Shown piece by piece: positions 48,342 through 59,112 of a stretch of 64,000 nt of DNA. The notes under the pieces were generated by a model. It was given only the letters and a program-made list of their open reading frames with translations. It ran no database searches and was not told the DNA's origin. Source of the DNA: Dugong dugon (taxonomy: Eukaryota; Chordata; Mammalia; Sirenia; Dugongidae); assembly GCA_030035585.1 (NCBI GenBank), contig CM057474.1, positions 6,928,001-6,992,000 of the forward strand, read 5' to 3'. Position 1 is the first letter of the stretch; the number at the start of each line of letters is the position of its first letter. The translations under genes were made by a program, and so were the position numbers.

Positions 48342-48812
48342 TTGGTTGTTGTTAGGTGCTGTCAAGTTAGTTCTGACTCATAGTGACCGTATGTACAAGA
48401 GAATGAAACACTGCGTAGTCCTGCGCCGTCCTCGCAATTGTTATTACGCTTGAGCCCATTGTTGCAGCCACTGTGTCAATCCATTTCATTGAAGGTCTTC
48501 CTCTTTTTTGCTGACCCTCTACTTTACCAAGCAGAATGTCCTTCTCCAGGGACTGATTCCTCTGGATAACATGTCCAAAGTACGTGAGACGTGGTCTCGA
48601 TATCTTTGCTTCTAAGGAGCATTCTGGCTGTACTTCTTCCAAGATAGATTTGTTCATTCTTTTGGCAGCCCATGGTATATTCAATATTCTTCACCAACAC
48701 CATATTTCAAAGGTGTCAGTTCTTCTTTGGTCTTCCTTATTCATCATTCAGCTTTCGCATGCATATGATGCGATTGAAAATACCATGGTTTGGGTCAGGC
48801 GCAACTTAATCT
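48342..48812 (-). mobile_element. RTE LINE 3' fragment nested in the L1
   Basis: Antisense RTE 3' end (ttgttgttaggtgctgtcaag) to the segment 'accatggtttgggtcaggcg'. L1 sequence resumes at ~48813 (tctagctaaaagtttgtcag). The C-terminal open piece 48367-48684 contains RPRLTYFGHVIQRNQS. I could not define a clear TSD. Confidence 0.83.
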
Positions 48813-48869
48813 AGCTAAAAGTTTGTCAGTTTTATTACTCTCTTCAAAAACCAACTTCTGGTTTTTAAG

Positions 48870-49270
48870 ACACACAAAAAACAAACAACGAAATGGCAGA
48901 AGTAAGTCACTTCTTATTGGTAATTATGCTGAATGTAAATGGACCTAATGCTCCAATCAAAACGCTGAGTGACAGAATGGATTAAAAAAAATGACCCAAC
49001 TATATGCTATTTACAAGTGACATACCTTAGACCCAAGGGCACAAATAGGTTAAAAGAGAAAGGATCAAAAAAAGTAGTTAATGAAAATAATAACTAAAAG
49101 ACAGGTGGGGTAGCAATCTTAATATTTAGACAAAATATGCTTTAAGATAAAATCTGTTAAAAGAGGTAAAAATGTACATTATATAGTGATAAAAGTGTCA
49201 GTTCATCAAGAAGGTTTAACAGTCATAAATATTTATTCAGTCAACTTTGGAGGACCTAAATATATAAAGC
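48870..49270 (+). mobile_element. Inverted 5' segment of the old L1 (ORF2 start)
   Basis: A sense-strand stretch coding the beginning of L1 ORF2 (MLNVNGPNAPIK, GGVAILIF, VINIYSVNFGGPKYIKQ) directly after the antisense ORF2 sequence. The two parts map to ORF2 residues ~1-115 (inverted) and ~275 onward (antisense), so the middle is missing. This is what a 5' inversion during insertion produces. Stops are frequent. Confidence 0.78.
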
Positions 49271-50147
49271 AAACAAGGGGTGTGTTGGGACTGCAATCTC
49301 ATAGGAAGCTTGGGGCCCGTTTTCAAGGTCCTTCAGGTTTTTGGCAGAATTCTTGCAGCTGTAGTCCTCAGCTCCCTGTTATACTGCTGGCTGTTAGCCT
49401 GGTGTTGCTCTCAGCTCCTAATGGCCAAATTTAGGTCCTTACATGTGGGCTGCTCACAACATAGCAGTGTACTTCTAAACAGAAAAAGAATATCTATCTC
49501 CAAAAAGAGCCCGGTCTGCTTTATAAGGGCAAAGTCAGCTGATTAAGAACTTGAGTTATACCTCCAAAATCCCTTCAGCTTTATCATATTTTGTTGATCA
49601 CAGAGAAGTTAGAGGTTCCGTCTGCACTCTGGGAAAGGGTTTTACAAGAGTGCGGGTCATTTTAGAATTTTGCTCACCAAAAATAAAAAAGCAGTAAGTG
49701 TAGGAATATAAAGTTTTCACCAGGAAAAAAAAAAAAAAAGAACTTATCCCGAATCAGATGAAAATTATGAGCAAGCATTTTGCCATGAATTTAAAAAGAT
49801 TTTAATGAAGCAATCAGTTGTATGAACAAAGTCTGTAAAGGGAAAGAGAGGAAACACGAGATGTCAAATAGCAGAGATAAAAGTAGAAAACAAAAATAAA
49901 AATCGTTTACAGATAAGAAGATGATAGATAAAGGGATGATGGAAAAATAAACAGTGTGGAAAACACAGTGAAGGGATAGAGCAGCTAGAAACAAGAAAAG
50001 CGTACAAAATGAAAAAAAGATGAGAAATTTTAAAACAAAAATAAAAGGAGAAAAAAATGATAAATGAGATAGACAGGCAGAGACTATGGAACAATCATGT
50101 CATAGAGTTCTCCCCCAGTGAAACCCTCCTGGAAAAAAAATCAAAGG
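49271..50147. other. Unclassified DNA, possibly an old repeat at 49290-49700
   Basis: 49330-49470 (agctccctgttatactgctgg ... gggctgctcacaacatagcag) resembles a widespread ancient mammalian repeat that I cannot name with confidence. An A15 run lies at about 49724-49739. No gene is supported. Confidence 0.35.
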
Positions 50148-50415
50148 TAGAGTTTTGATAGAATTTTGCAAGACCAATGACTTATTCACTGGAAATACCT
50201 TTTTTTCAACAATATAAACGTGACTATACACTTGGACCTGGCTGGATGGAATACACAGGAATCAAATCGACTACATGTGTGGAAGGAGATGATGGAGAAG
50301 CTCAATAACACCAGTCAGAACAAGGCCAGGGGCCAACTGCAGAACAGACCATCAGTTGCTCATATACTTGAAGCTGAAGAAGATTAAAACAAGTCCACAA
50401 AAGCCAAAGTATGAT
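50148..50415 (+). mobile_element. RTE LINE endonuclease fragment
   Basis: Sense fragment with 'agaattttgcaagaccaatg', 'aatataaacgtgactatac' and 'gaacaaggccaggggccaac'. It corresponds to 7086-7320 of the RTE at 6.7-9.4 kb. Both ends are truncated. Confidence 0.85.
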
Positions 50416-50845
50416 CAATTTGTATCTTAGTTGTATACATTATATTAATCATGGCCCATTTCCATTTTATTTTTAAATTCATTTTAAATTGTTTATTTGT
50501 TTGTTTTTGGACTTTTGGACTTTTTTTTCCTAATCAGAAAAATTAAGGATATATATTTATTTCTTGAAAATAAATACAAGGATTTATGTTAGTGTAAATT
50601 GTCCTTTTCTCATTTGTAAGCCTTTTCAATATCAAGACTAAGGGAATTTTGGAGCTTCAATTCAAAACGTTTTTTCTTTTATAGTTTTAAAAATCCATGC
50701 TGATGAAATTTATCTTTCATTGTGGATAGTTGGGTTGTGTCAACTCGCAATGTCACATGGAAATGTATTCATGATTTGTAGTATTGCTATATAGGTTTAG
50801 GGCCTTGAAACAAGAAATTTGAAAAATTCTATTTGATATGATTTC
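50416..50845. other. Unclassified A+T-rich DNA
   Basis: Nothing recognisable. Confidence 0.4.
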
Positions 50846-51287
50846 AGCAAGAAGAACACAAAATGTGTGATCTGTTTATACTTGCTTGTGCCACTTACCA
50901 CCACCCATCTGTCAATTCGCCATACTGTGGTGGCTTGCACGTTGCTACGATGCTGGAAGCTATGCCATCTGTATTTCAAATACCAGCGGGGACATCCATG
51001 GTGGATGGGTTTCATTGGAGCTTCCAGACTAAGATAAGAAAGAAGTGTCTCGTAATCTACTTCTTAAATCAGCCAATGAAAACTCTATAGATCAGAACAA
51101 AATATTGTCTGCCATAGTGCTGGAAGATGAGCCCCCCAGGCTGGAAGGCGCTACACAATACCTGCCACAATGGGCTCAAACGTGCCAAGATTGTGAAGAT
51201 GATGCAAGAGCAGGCAGTGTTCAGCCCGGTTGTATATGAGGTTGCCGAGATTCAGAGCTGACTCAATGGTGATTAACAGCAAATGCT
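50846..51287 (+). mobile_element. Internally deleted RTE derivative: 5' leader joined to 3' end
   Basis: 50846-51150 is RTE 5' leader, including 'aatctacttcttaaatcagcc' which matches the inverted leader at 47335-47360. It passes at about 51150-51165 directly into the RTE 3' end (gccacaatgggctcaaacg ... gcaggcagtgttcag ... gattcagagctgactcaatgg). The whole endonuclease/RT part is absent. It is either one deletion product or a member of a non-autonomous RTE family. Confidence 0.7.
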
Positions 51288-51290
51288 GCT

Positions 51291-51599
51291 TAATTATGTA
51301 TATTCTTGACAAGAAATACCTCTGTATCGACTGATCTTGGATAAGACCTAAATCTTTCACTTAAAATATTGTCTGCCTGATAAGTAGAAAAAATTTCAAC
51401 AAATTAATTTCTGACTGCACACATTTCAAGTCTTATTTCTTTGTCACTGCCAACACATTTTGGTAGCAAGCCCAGAGGACACATTCATGTGGCCATATGA
51501 CCTCTTTCCTTGTCTGTTGGCGTCATGACATCAGATGGGATAGTGCAGTGGGTAAGAAAGTATTCCTATATTGGGACAGTTAGAGATAACTAGTAAAAA
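51291..51599. other. Unclassified DNA
   Basis: No recognisable gene or repeat. Confidence 0.4.
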
Positions 51600-51803
51600 T
51601 GACCAATAAAAAAGTTGTCAGGGAGTTGGTTCTAACCCATGTGTGTTCGAGTAGAACTGTGACCCATAGGGCTTTCCCTGGCTAGTTTTTCAGAAGTAGA
51701 TTGCCAGGTCTTTCTTCCAAGGTGCCTCTGGGTAGACTGGAACCTACAACCTTTTGGTTAGCAACCAAACACGTTAACCATTTGCACCACCCAAGGACTC
51801 TGT
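51600..51803 (-). mobile_element. AfroSINE, long type
   Basis: Antisense: the tail 'gggagttggttctaaccc', the body 'tagggctttccctggctag', and the head 'ttaaccatttgcaccaccc' (A-box side). It belongs to the same type as 905-1112. Confidence 0.82.
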
Positions 51804-52837
51804 AGGAATGACTTCAAACCACATAAATATGTTCTACCAAATCACAAAATGTGCCTCCAAAGCAAATTAGCTGGACCTACAATATGATGTTGCCATGGCC
51901 ATCTAAGACCGCATGATAAGAGGAAAGGTAGGTTGAAGAAAAGTTTGCAAGTGAGGATTTCCGAAGTTTAAGCTTTACTTATTTATATTTCACCCAGAAG
52001 AGATGGCCATGTTTTCTCTGCATTGCTATTTTACTTACTAATATTTTTGCTATCTTTACCATGAAGGGTGTACCATGAAAGGTTAACATTTTCAAGAATA
52101 ACTCATTGTCATAGTATATATGATACCTCAAATTTTTTCACGTACATCTTACTTACAAAATAATTAAAAAATAAGATTTAAATTTATATCACAAATTTTC
52201 ATTAACATCACATATACACAATTTTAAACTAATACTTTCACTAGTATTACTGCCTGGTTTATAAAGTTGGTAAGTTCTCTTTACGATAACAGACTATTAA
52301 AGATGTAGGATTTGTTCCTGCTGGGACGGCTCTATTTCTTTTTGTGGGCTACTACTCAAATAACTTGAAGAAAAATTTGATTACTAAAGTATGTTTGTTC
52401 ATTATAAAACCAAGTAGAAAATTTAACAAGACAGATGATCTCAGAGAAGAAAATCTCCCACAAGAACATCCTTTGAAGATAAACACAATTGCCTTTAAGT
52501 GTATTTATTTCCAGCCTTTTCACTGCAGGATTTCCCTCAGACTCTTGTGCTCTTGAGTTCTAACACCAAGCACAGGCCCACACTGCCAGACCGTCTGGGC
52601 CCATTGGAAGCCCTGCTGGACCCAGGATTGCCCCAGCTAATTGCTGGTCAACCTAGACTCTTCAGAATCTAATGGATTATATGTTGACCGCTTAACACCT
52701 TGTTGAAGAAAAGGGACACTTATAGTTGTGAAGCCCTTATTTTTAGTGTTGTTATGTTCTTTCCTATTGCCAATAATTTTTCTATCCATTTGTAAAAAAA
52801 TTTAAATGGAAACAATTTTTCAGGTCCCTGTATCTTT
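51804..52837. other. Unclassified DNA
   Basis: No repeat or gene supported. 52550-52640 is a slightly G+C-richer patch (cccacactgccagaccgtctg). The 52344-52556 open frame has no recognisable domain. Confidence 0.4.
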
Positions 52838-53045
52838 CAGTGCCCTGGTGGCACAGTGATTAAGCGCTTGGCTGTTAACCAAAAAGTTGGCAGTTTGAAC
52901 CTACCAGCTGCTCCGGCAGAAGAAAGATGTAGCAGTCTGCTTCATAAAGATTACAGCCTTGGAAACCGTATGGGGCAGTTCTGCTCTGTCCTATATGGTC
53001 ACTATGAGTGGAATCTACTAGAAGGCAACAAGTCTGATTTTAACA
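52838..53045 (+). mobile_element. AfroSINE
   Basis: Sense SINE with an A-box-like 'tggcacagtgattaag', a B-box area 'cagtttgaacctacc', and the tail 'ggtcactatgagtggaatc'. The open frame at 52856-53164 runs through it and is not a gene. Confidence 0.87.
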
Positions 53046-56000
53046 CGTTTGTGTCTTTGAAAATCCTCACCAATTTTCAAACCATATTCCAGAATATTCC
53101 AGCCCTCCATGATGACAAGCTGTGGTTTAACTCAATTTTCTGCATCATGGTGACTTTTGCCTAGGTTGTCTTAAAGTACATAAAAATTGTTCTGAGTATA
53201 CTTTTTTTGATAAAATTCTTACTTTGGCAAAGAAAATTCTTACTTTGTTCTTTAATGTTTGAAAGCAAAATGTCATATTCTTTTTTGATATAAATATAAG
53301 AAACATTTACCCAGTCACCCTACAGAAACATTCTGAGGACCCATAAAAATAAAGCAAACAAGTGTGTTAAGAAAAAGAGTGGAGGCTAGCCACAAAAGAA
53401 GAAACCACCTCTTGAAATATGTTATTCAAATGTTCTAGAGGCAAAGGCACTGGGGATAGAAAAATGATGATTTCATGTACTTTCCCTTGCTTTTAAAAGT
53501 GTTTTCTATTGGGTTCAAAATGAGAAGTAATATCTTTAGCAAGCATACTGAAGCTATGACTTATAAATCAAAGTGTATGCACAGAAATAATTTCCCACTG
53601 TAAAATTGCACTTTATACAGTAAGTTGTATGTGAGTATGTGCACAGTCACAGTATTAAGGTAAGCTGGCAATTTGTAAAATGCATTTGAAGATACTACAG
53701 TTAAGAGTCAGATATCCCCCTAGCTGCTTATCTGATTCTGCTAATCCAACTGGCCGGCTTCAAAAGGCGAATGTTACATAACCACCTACTCCATAAGAGC
53801 AGCCGTTCCAGGCATCAAGGTGATATAATGATCACAGACACAAGAGAAAGATTTCAATTAAGGGTGCATAGCAGCAAGCTTCTAAAGGCACACAGCATCA
53901 TGCTAATTAAAGTGCAATAAGCCAGCAAAGCCATTGAACAATGTACTACCCGAGGCAAAATAGAAAGCTGATGAACCAAAGCAATTGTTTTGTTTTTAAA
54001 ATCAAAGTGCCGATCTACTACTAACTAGTAAAATAAGAAAGAATATGGCGTCTAAGGAATGAAATGGTATCAAGATTGAAAGTTCATATGAATTCTTTAA
54101 CCAGTGGCTAAGACAGAAAAGTTGGAACCCTTGAAGAAGCTCCCAAATTATAGTGGGTAAATATAAATATTTTATTTCATTAAAATGAATGCTAACATTA
54201 CTGGACAAATATCTTTATTATCTAATGTGAGAAAAGCAATGAGTTAACTAAATTATTGTGCCTTCTTATTCTTAACAGCAAAGCACTCTCCTTGAAATTA
54301 AAACATGTTTATGATTTAATATTTTCCTTTGTGCGTAAAACAGCATTGTCTCTGCAGGAAACGTGGCATTATATCAATGACTATTAGACGGAAAGTGATA
54401 GGCAGCTCCAATAAGTAAGCGTAATAGTACACAATTGTAGAAGTCAATTAAATAAGTCAATTTAATGCATAGGAGTATACTTTTATCTAGAACTGAAATT
54501 GGAAACATTTTTATAGCAGAAACTATAATCACTGAATAGACAAGCAAGTGAAGGAAATAATAGATAAAATAATCAAAACCTTTTTGACTGTCTGGTGATG
54601 TAATTTGGGTTTGTAATCTGTGGTTTTAAGGCACCGAAGCATTTAAGGCAGGACTAAAGCATTTTGAAGAGACACAAGAGTGTAATTAAAGATATCATAA
54701 TGGGTGCTCAGAGGAATTCTTCAAAAGATCTCGAATAAGCAGGACTTTAATGAGTATGTTGTAATAAAGCTGTGGACTGGGCAACAATTCTCAGATGCAT
54801 AATGTGAATTATAACACGTAATTATAGCATTTACAATCCAAGTTATGAAATCAGCTAGTATTTATGGCTAATATTCACACACGCCGTTGTTAATGGCTGG
54901 CAAATATACACAGCAATCACTGTGGTATAATAATAGAGCTCTGACTCTCATCTTTCACCTTTGAAGGACAATTCATTAAATTTCACATTTCAGCATCCCA
55001 CAAAATGGTTAAACAAGCAAACACTGGATATTTCAATAATTTTTTTAAAAAGGGCAAATATTGTCTCAATAAAGGGTCTCTAAACAATCTTATTAATGTA
55101 TAATAACTTTCATTAGAGGTTAATTAAATATGATTGTTCCCCATCCTATCAACTATAAAAATGTGTAAACTATTTCAGTCAATGTTGATAGATACATATT
55201 CACAAGTCATAGCGATATCTGAGATTTACCAATGGCTTTGTGGCTTGGAAAGCGCTGTAGATTTTATAAAATATAAAACAAGAAAATGGAGCTGTCTATC
55301 CCCAATATCTTTATCTACAAGTATATATTACCTTTAATTGGATGAAACTTTTCCACCAGATACTAGAAAGAAACAATAAAATGGTGTACACTTCAAAATA
55401 TGGGTTATATATCTATATGTTTGCTTTAAAAAATAGTGCTTGAAAGGCAGGATTCAAAGGAACCTGCTATTCTGAACATGTACAAAGGAAGTGGTTTCCT
55501 TAGCAACAGGAAATAGGTGAAAGCTCAAAGGAGTGATCCTTCCACCCATGCTCCTTTTGAGTTTGGTAATGTTTCCAAGCTCATGTAGGAAAGACAGAGT
55601 GAATTTATCAAGAAGAAACAATACTGCCAGTTAGGAAGTTTCGCAGCACTTATGAGTTGACAAATGCCTTGTTTGCCGTTGTTGACGTGACAGTAGTAGT
55701 CATTCCAGAAACTGGGCTTTTTTTTTTTTTTTTGCCTTCTGTATATTCCCCAGTTGTGTAAGTCCTTAAAACTATGCTGTGATTTCTTAATGACTTATAA
55801 GGCCCATTCTGATAAAACAGACACAAACAGAAACAAAACATAGGCTTTTATAAAAATCATTTAGTAGTCATTCCACTCATTTCTCATTTCTGAATTCTTC
55901 TACAATTATGTTCTGCCTTTTTTTAATCACATAAATAGCAACATCTTTTATATAGGAGGCATTTTTAAATACTTTCAGAAAATGTTATATGAATTAATTA

Positions 56001-56049
56001 ATGTTGTGGACCCTTCCCAGGTAAGGATAAAACTGAGGCATATACACTA
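53046..56049. other. 3-kb repeat-free island, candidate conserved non-coding DNA
   Basis: The longest stretch of the window with no interspersed repeat I can recognise. It is rich in homeodomain-type TAAT cores, for example 'atgctaattaaagtgc' near 53902, 'gtgtaattaaagatat' near 54681, 'gaggttaattaaatatg' near 55115 and 'gaattaattaatg' near 55991. No open frame longer than ~70 codons has coding features. Enhancer function is only an inference from low repeat load and motif density. Confidence 0.35.
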
Positions 56050-57559
56050 ATGGTGCTCTAGGCAGAAGCACCACACCGTCCCTCCACAGCAAAGATACAA
56101 AAAACTAAGCCGAACAGAGAAAATAACAATCCTGAAACCCTAAAACATCAAATGAAGAGATAAAGAACTTGGCCAAGCACCAAATGGAGTGAGAAAACTG
56201 ACAGAGAACAGAGAGTGAGGAGAGACTCATGCAGAGGTCCCCTATCAGCTAACGCAGCACGGATCCACCACCTAGGATTCCTATTGGAGACCAGCAAACA
56301 GGGTATGAGAAAGCAGCTTCACTGAGCTTCCAGCAGGAGACAAAACAACCGGTAATTTGCGATAGATGTTTTCCCATCCCTCACCCTTCTTCACCCCCAT
56401 TCGGCCTCCTCTGCTCTCCACGGCCACAATCTCTTGTCCGGGAAGCACCAGCTGCTTGGAGTCCACCCACCCAAAAGGGCCGGCTCTCTGAGTGCCATTT
56501 GTTGGCTGCTGGTGTTGCTTTTTTCTACCTCTTCTGATTTCTTCCTTAACTCTCATCACCTCCCCATCCTTTTGCTCAAATACCTGGCTCCGTGTGCCAT
56601 CTTTGCTTCTTCCTGAGGGGCTGTGGAGCTCCGTTCAAGTGTGGAGCTGCTTTCTGGTCTGGGCTGAAGTGCTGGTGGGATCCCAGGGCTTTTGTTTGTT
56701 TGTTTGTTTTGAATTGATTGTTTTCTTTCCCTTTTCTTGAGTTGGGAGCCCGTTCTGACCAGGCAGTGCTACATGGCTTGGAACCTACCCCCTTGGCTTG
56801 CACAGACGTGTAGAGGGATCCCTGAGGGCATTTCTTTTTTTGTTGTTTTTTTTTTTTTTAATTTTTTTTTGTTTTCTTTTCCCTCTTTTTCCCTTTTGTC
56901 TTTCTTCATTGCTCAGTTTCTCCTCTCTCTATATCTTCCTTATCTTTCTGTTCCCTGAACACCTGGCATTGTATACCTCTGCGCCTTCTAGCCAGGCTGT
57001 ACTGCAACTCTTGAGAGTGACTTCCCCAGATCTCATATCTGCACCAGTGGGATCCCTGGGAACTTTGTGGTTCTTTAACCTTTCTGATTTTTATTTATTC
57101 ATTCTTTTCTTTTCTTTTCTTCCTCTTCCCCTTTCTGTTTTTCTCCATTTCATAGTCCCTCATCTCTCCACTCCAACGGCAAGCTCCCTAGCATTCTTTT
57201 TTGTTTGTTTGTATGTGTTTGGCTCCTGTTCCTTTCTCCTCTCTCCCATATCCATCTTAGCTACACACATCACAATCTCCCCCCTACATCCTGCCTACAT
57301 GCACCATGCACTTGACATCCCACCACCAAGCAGCCCAGGCACAGCCTACCGGAACCAGCCCTACACTGATTACTGACCCGCTCTGCTGGCTGTAGTAAGT
57401 GCCACAAACAACCCGTCCCAGTAACTCCTCTTCAGCTAGACCTGCCCTGCTGTACCATATCTGAGTGACTGACCCTACCAGTTGGAGAAGGAGGTGAAAA
57501 GTATTGTGCCCAAGACAAGCAAACAACAAAGAACACACAGTCCACCTGCTCAGACATAG

Positions 57560-57590
<31 letters not shown>

Positions 57591-57641
57591 AGGATGATAC
57601 AAACAAATCTGCAATCAATAAATGAGAAAAATACCTACTGA
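56050..57641 (+). promoter_or_regulatory. L1 5' UTR/promoter, single unit
   Basis: It begins 'actaatggtgctctaggcag'. It contains one copy of the G+C-rich unit that is duplicated in the antisense L1 (here ~56355-56630), a (TTTG)n stretch at 56692-56710, and a long pyrimidine-rich tract at ~56830-57250. Open frames in it, including 56798-57376 (poly-phenylalanine), reflect the tract composition. Confidence 0.6.
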
Positions 57642-58693
57642 ATGCCCCGAGGTCAGCAGACAATATTAAAACATTTACAAAAACAGAACAGGATGGTTCC
57701 AGTAGGCGTCCAAAATAAAACACCAGATGACTCTCCAGTGGAAGAAAACACACTAAAATTACCTGATAGGGAATTCAAATCTCTAACACTCAGAACTCTC
57801 CAAGAGCTGAAGCAAAAAGCAGACAAAAATGAGGGAAAAATAGACAAATTCATGGAAAATACAGACAAAAAAATTAGAAGAATTCAGGAAAATAATGCAG
57901 GAAAAAAATGCCAAAATAAATTCACAACTAGAAATTATACAAAGACAACAATTAGAAATCCATCAGATAAACAACAAGATTTCAGAAATGGATGGTGTCA
58001 TAGAAGGGCTGAGAAGCAGATTTGAAATCGTGGGAGACAGGATCAGTGGAATTGAAGACAAGCACTTGGATACAACTCTGTTTCAGGAAAACACAGAAAA
58101 AAGAACAAAGAAAAATGAAGAGACCCTGAGAGTTATGTGGGATACAATCAAAAGCAAAAATTTACCAGTGATTGGAGTTGCAGAACAGGGGGAGAAAACA
58201 GAAAACACAGAGAGGATCATTGAAGAACTGCTGACAGAAAACTTCCCCAATATCATGAAAGATGAAAAGCGGGCCATCCAAGAAGCTCAACGAACCCCAT
58301 ATAGGAGAGACCCCAAAATAAAATCACCAAGGCATATCATAATCACACTCACCAAAGACAAAGACAAACAAAGAATCTTGAGAGCAGCTCGTGAAAAACA
58401 GGAAGTCACATACAGAGGAGAAACAATAAGACTAAGCTCAGATTATTTGGCAGAAACCATGCGGGCAAGAAGGCAATGGGATGACATATATAAAATCTTG
58501 AAAGAAAAAAAATCGCAAGCCAAGAATAATATATCCTGCAAAACTCTCATTCAAATATGATGGTGAAATTAGGTCATTTCCAGATAAACAGAAATTAAGG
58601 AAATATGTAAAAGCCAAACCAAACTTACAAGAATTATTAGAGGGAGTTCTTCGATCTGAGAACAAACAACTTCAGCTCACAGGCAGAATCTAG
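57642..58693 (+). pseudogene. L1 ORF1 (RNA-binding protein), two frameshifts
   Basis: The first frame (57642-58025, MPRGQQTILKHLQKQ...) holds the N-terminus. At an A7 run near 57867-57873 the frame shifts to the coiled-coil/RRM frame, open from 57895 (INSQLEIIQRQQLEIHQINN, then ENTERIIEELLTENFPNIMK). A second shift at an A8 run (58505-58512) moves the C-terminal end (LQELLEGVLRSENKQLQL) out of frame. The normal stop is TAG at 58691-58693, giving ~350 codons in the unbroken form. Homopolymer runs are the weak points. Sequencing error at these runs cannot be excluded. Confidence 0.88.
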
Positions 58694-58857
58694 GACGCAG
58701 GATCGTACCAGCCAGATACAAATCTAGAAAATGAACTCTCAAGGACTATCCAAAACCAAAAGAAATACAACAGGGAATCAGAGCAGTTAATCAGGAAATG
58801 ACAACAATATCAAAACAATAAAAGAGGCAATAAATGGTGTAGGTATAGAACCTTCTA

Positions 58858-59049
58858 ATGGAGAGGAAGGCAAGGCAATACCAAGTAATGGTAGACTGCT
58901 TCAAACTTAGAAAGATAAGGGTAAAATTCATGGTAACCACAAAGAAAGTTAACGAGCATACTCATAAAAAAAAGAGGAAAAACAAAGTCTCAGCAAAAAC
59001 AAGACCTACAAAAATAAAAGAAATGAAAAATATCCACAAACAAAAGTAA
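58858..59049 (+). other. Small basic open frame in the L1 ORF1-ORF2 spacer (63 codons)
   Basis: ATGGAGAGGAAG start, lysine-rich product with FKLRKIRVKFMVTTKKVN, in a 419-bp spacer. It has a counterpart from the same ATG in the antisense L1 (34555-34704). I know of no described L1 product here. The A-rich composition makes a chance open frame a serious alternative. Confidence 0.4.
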
Positions 59050-59112
59050 ATCAGCACAGGAGAGTAAGAAGAACAAAGAAAACGTCAGCACCACAAAAAA
59101 AAGCACTACAAA

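Larger units (their letters stand above)
42508..48869 (-). mobile_element. Older L1 (antisense part) with nested insertions
   Basis: The 3' UTR is at 42508-43620 with a (CT)n/T run at 43353-43379. ORF2 C-terminus and RT follow from ~43640 to 45514, and continue at 47392-48340 and 48813-48869. The sequence differs from the young L1s and its 3' end matches only the 'old terminus' part of their tails. Interruptions are a SINE (44088-44297) and two RTEs (45515-47380, 48342-48812). The RT box reads FVDE (complement of 45502-45513). At 48870 the L1 switches strand. Confidence 0.87.
43640..48869 (-). pseudogene. Old L1 ORF2, decayed and interrupted
   Basis: Recognisable pieces: C-terminal WKQPKCPSMNEWINKMWYIH (43714-44037 frame), a PKEIYRFNAILIKILTAFF stretch (44894-45184), and RT motif-2 region [10 protein letters not shown] (47661-47918). 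A thumb-proximal approach is at 47986-48261, where a T28 run (48059-48086) replaces what is normally a short lysine-coding A tract. Stops and frameshifts are frequent. Confidence 0.82.

Noticed and set aside
56798..57376. 192-codon open frame, phenylalanine- and serine-rich
   Set aside because: It comes from the pyrimidine-rich tract of the L1 5' UTR; low complexity, no domain, and the antisense L1 does not keep the frame.
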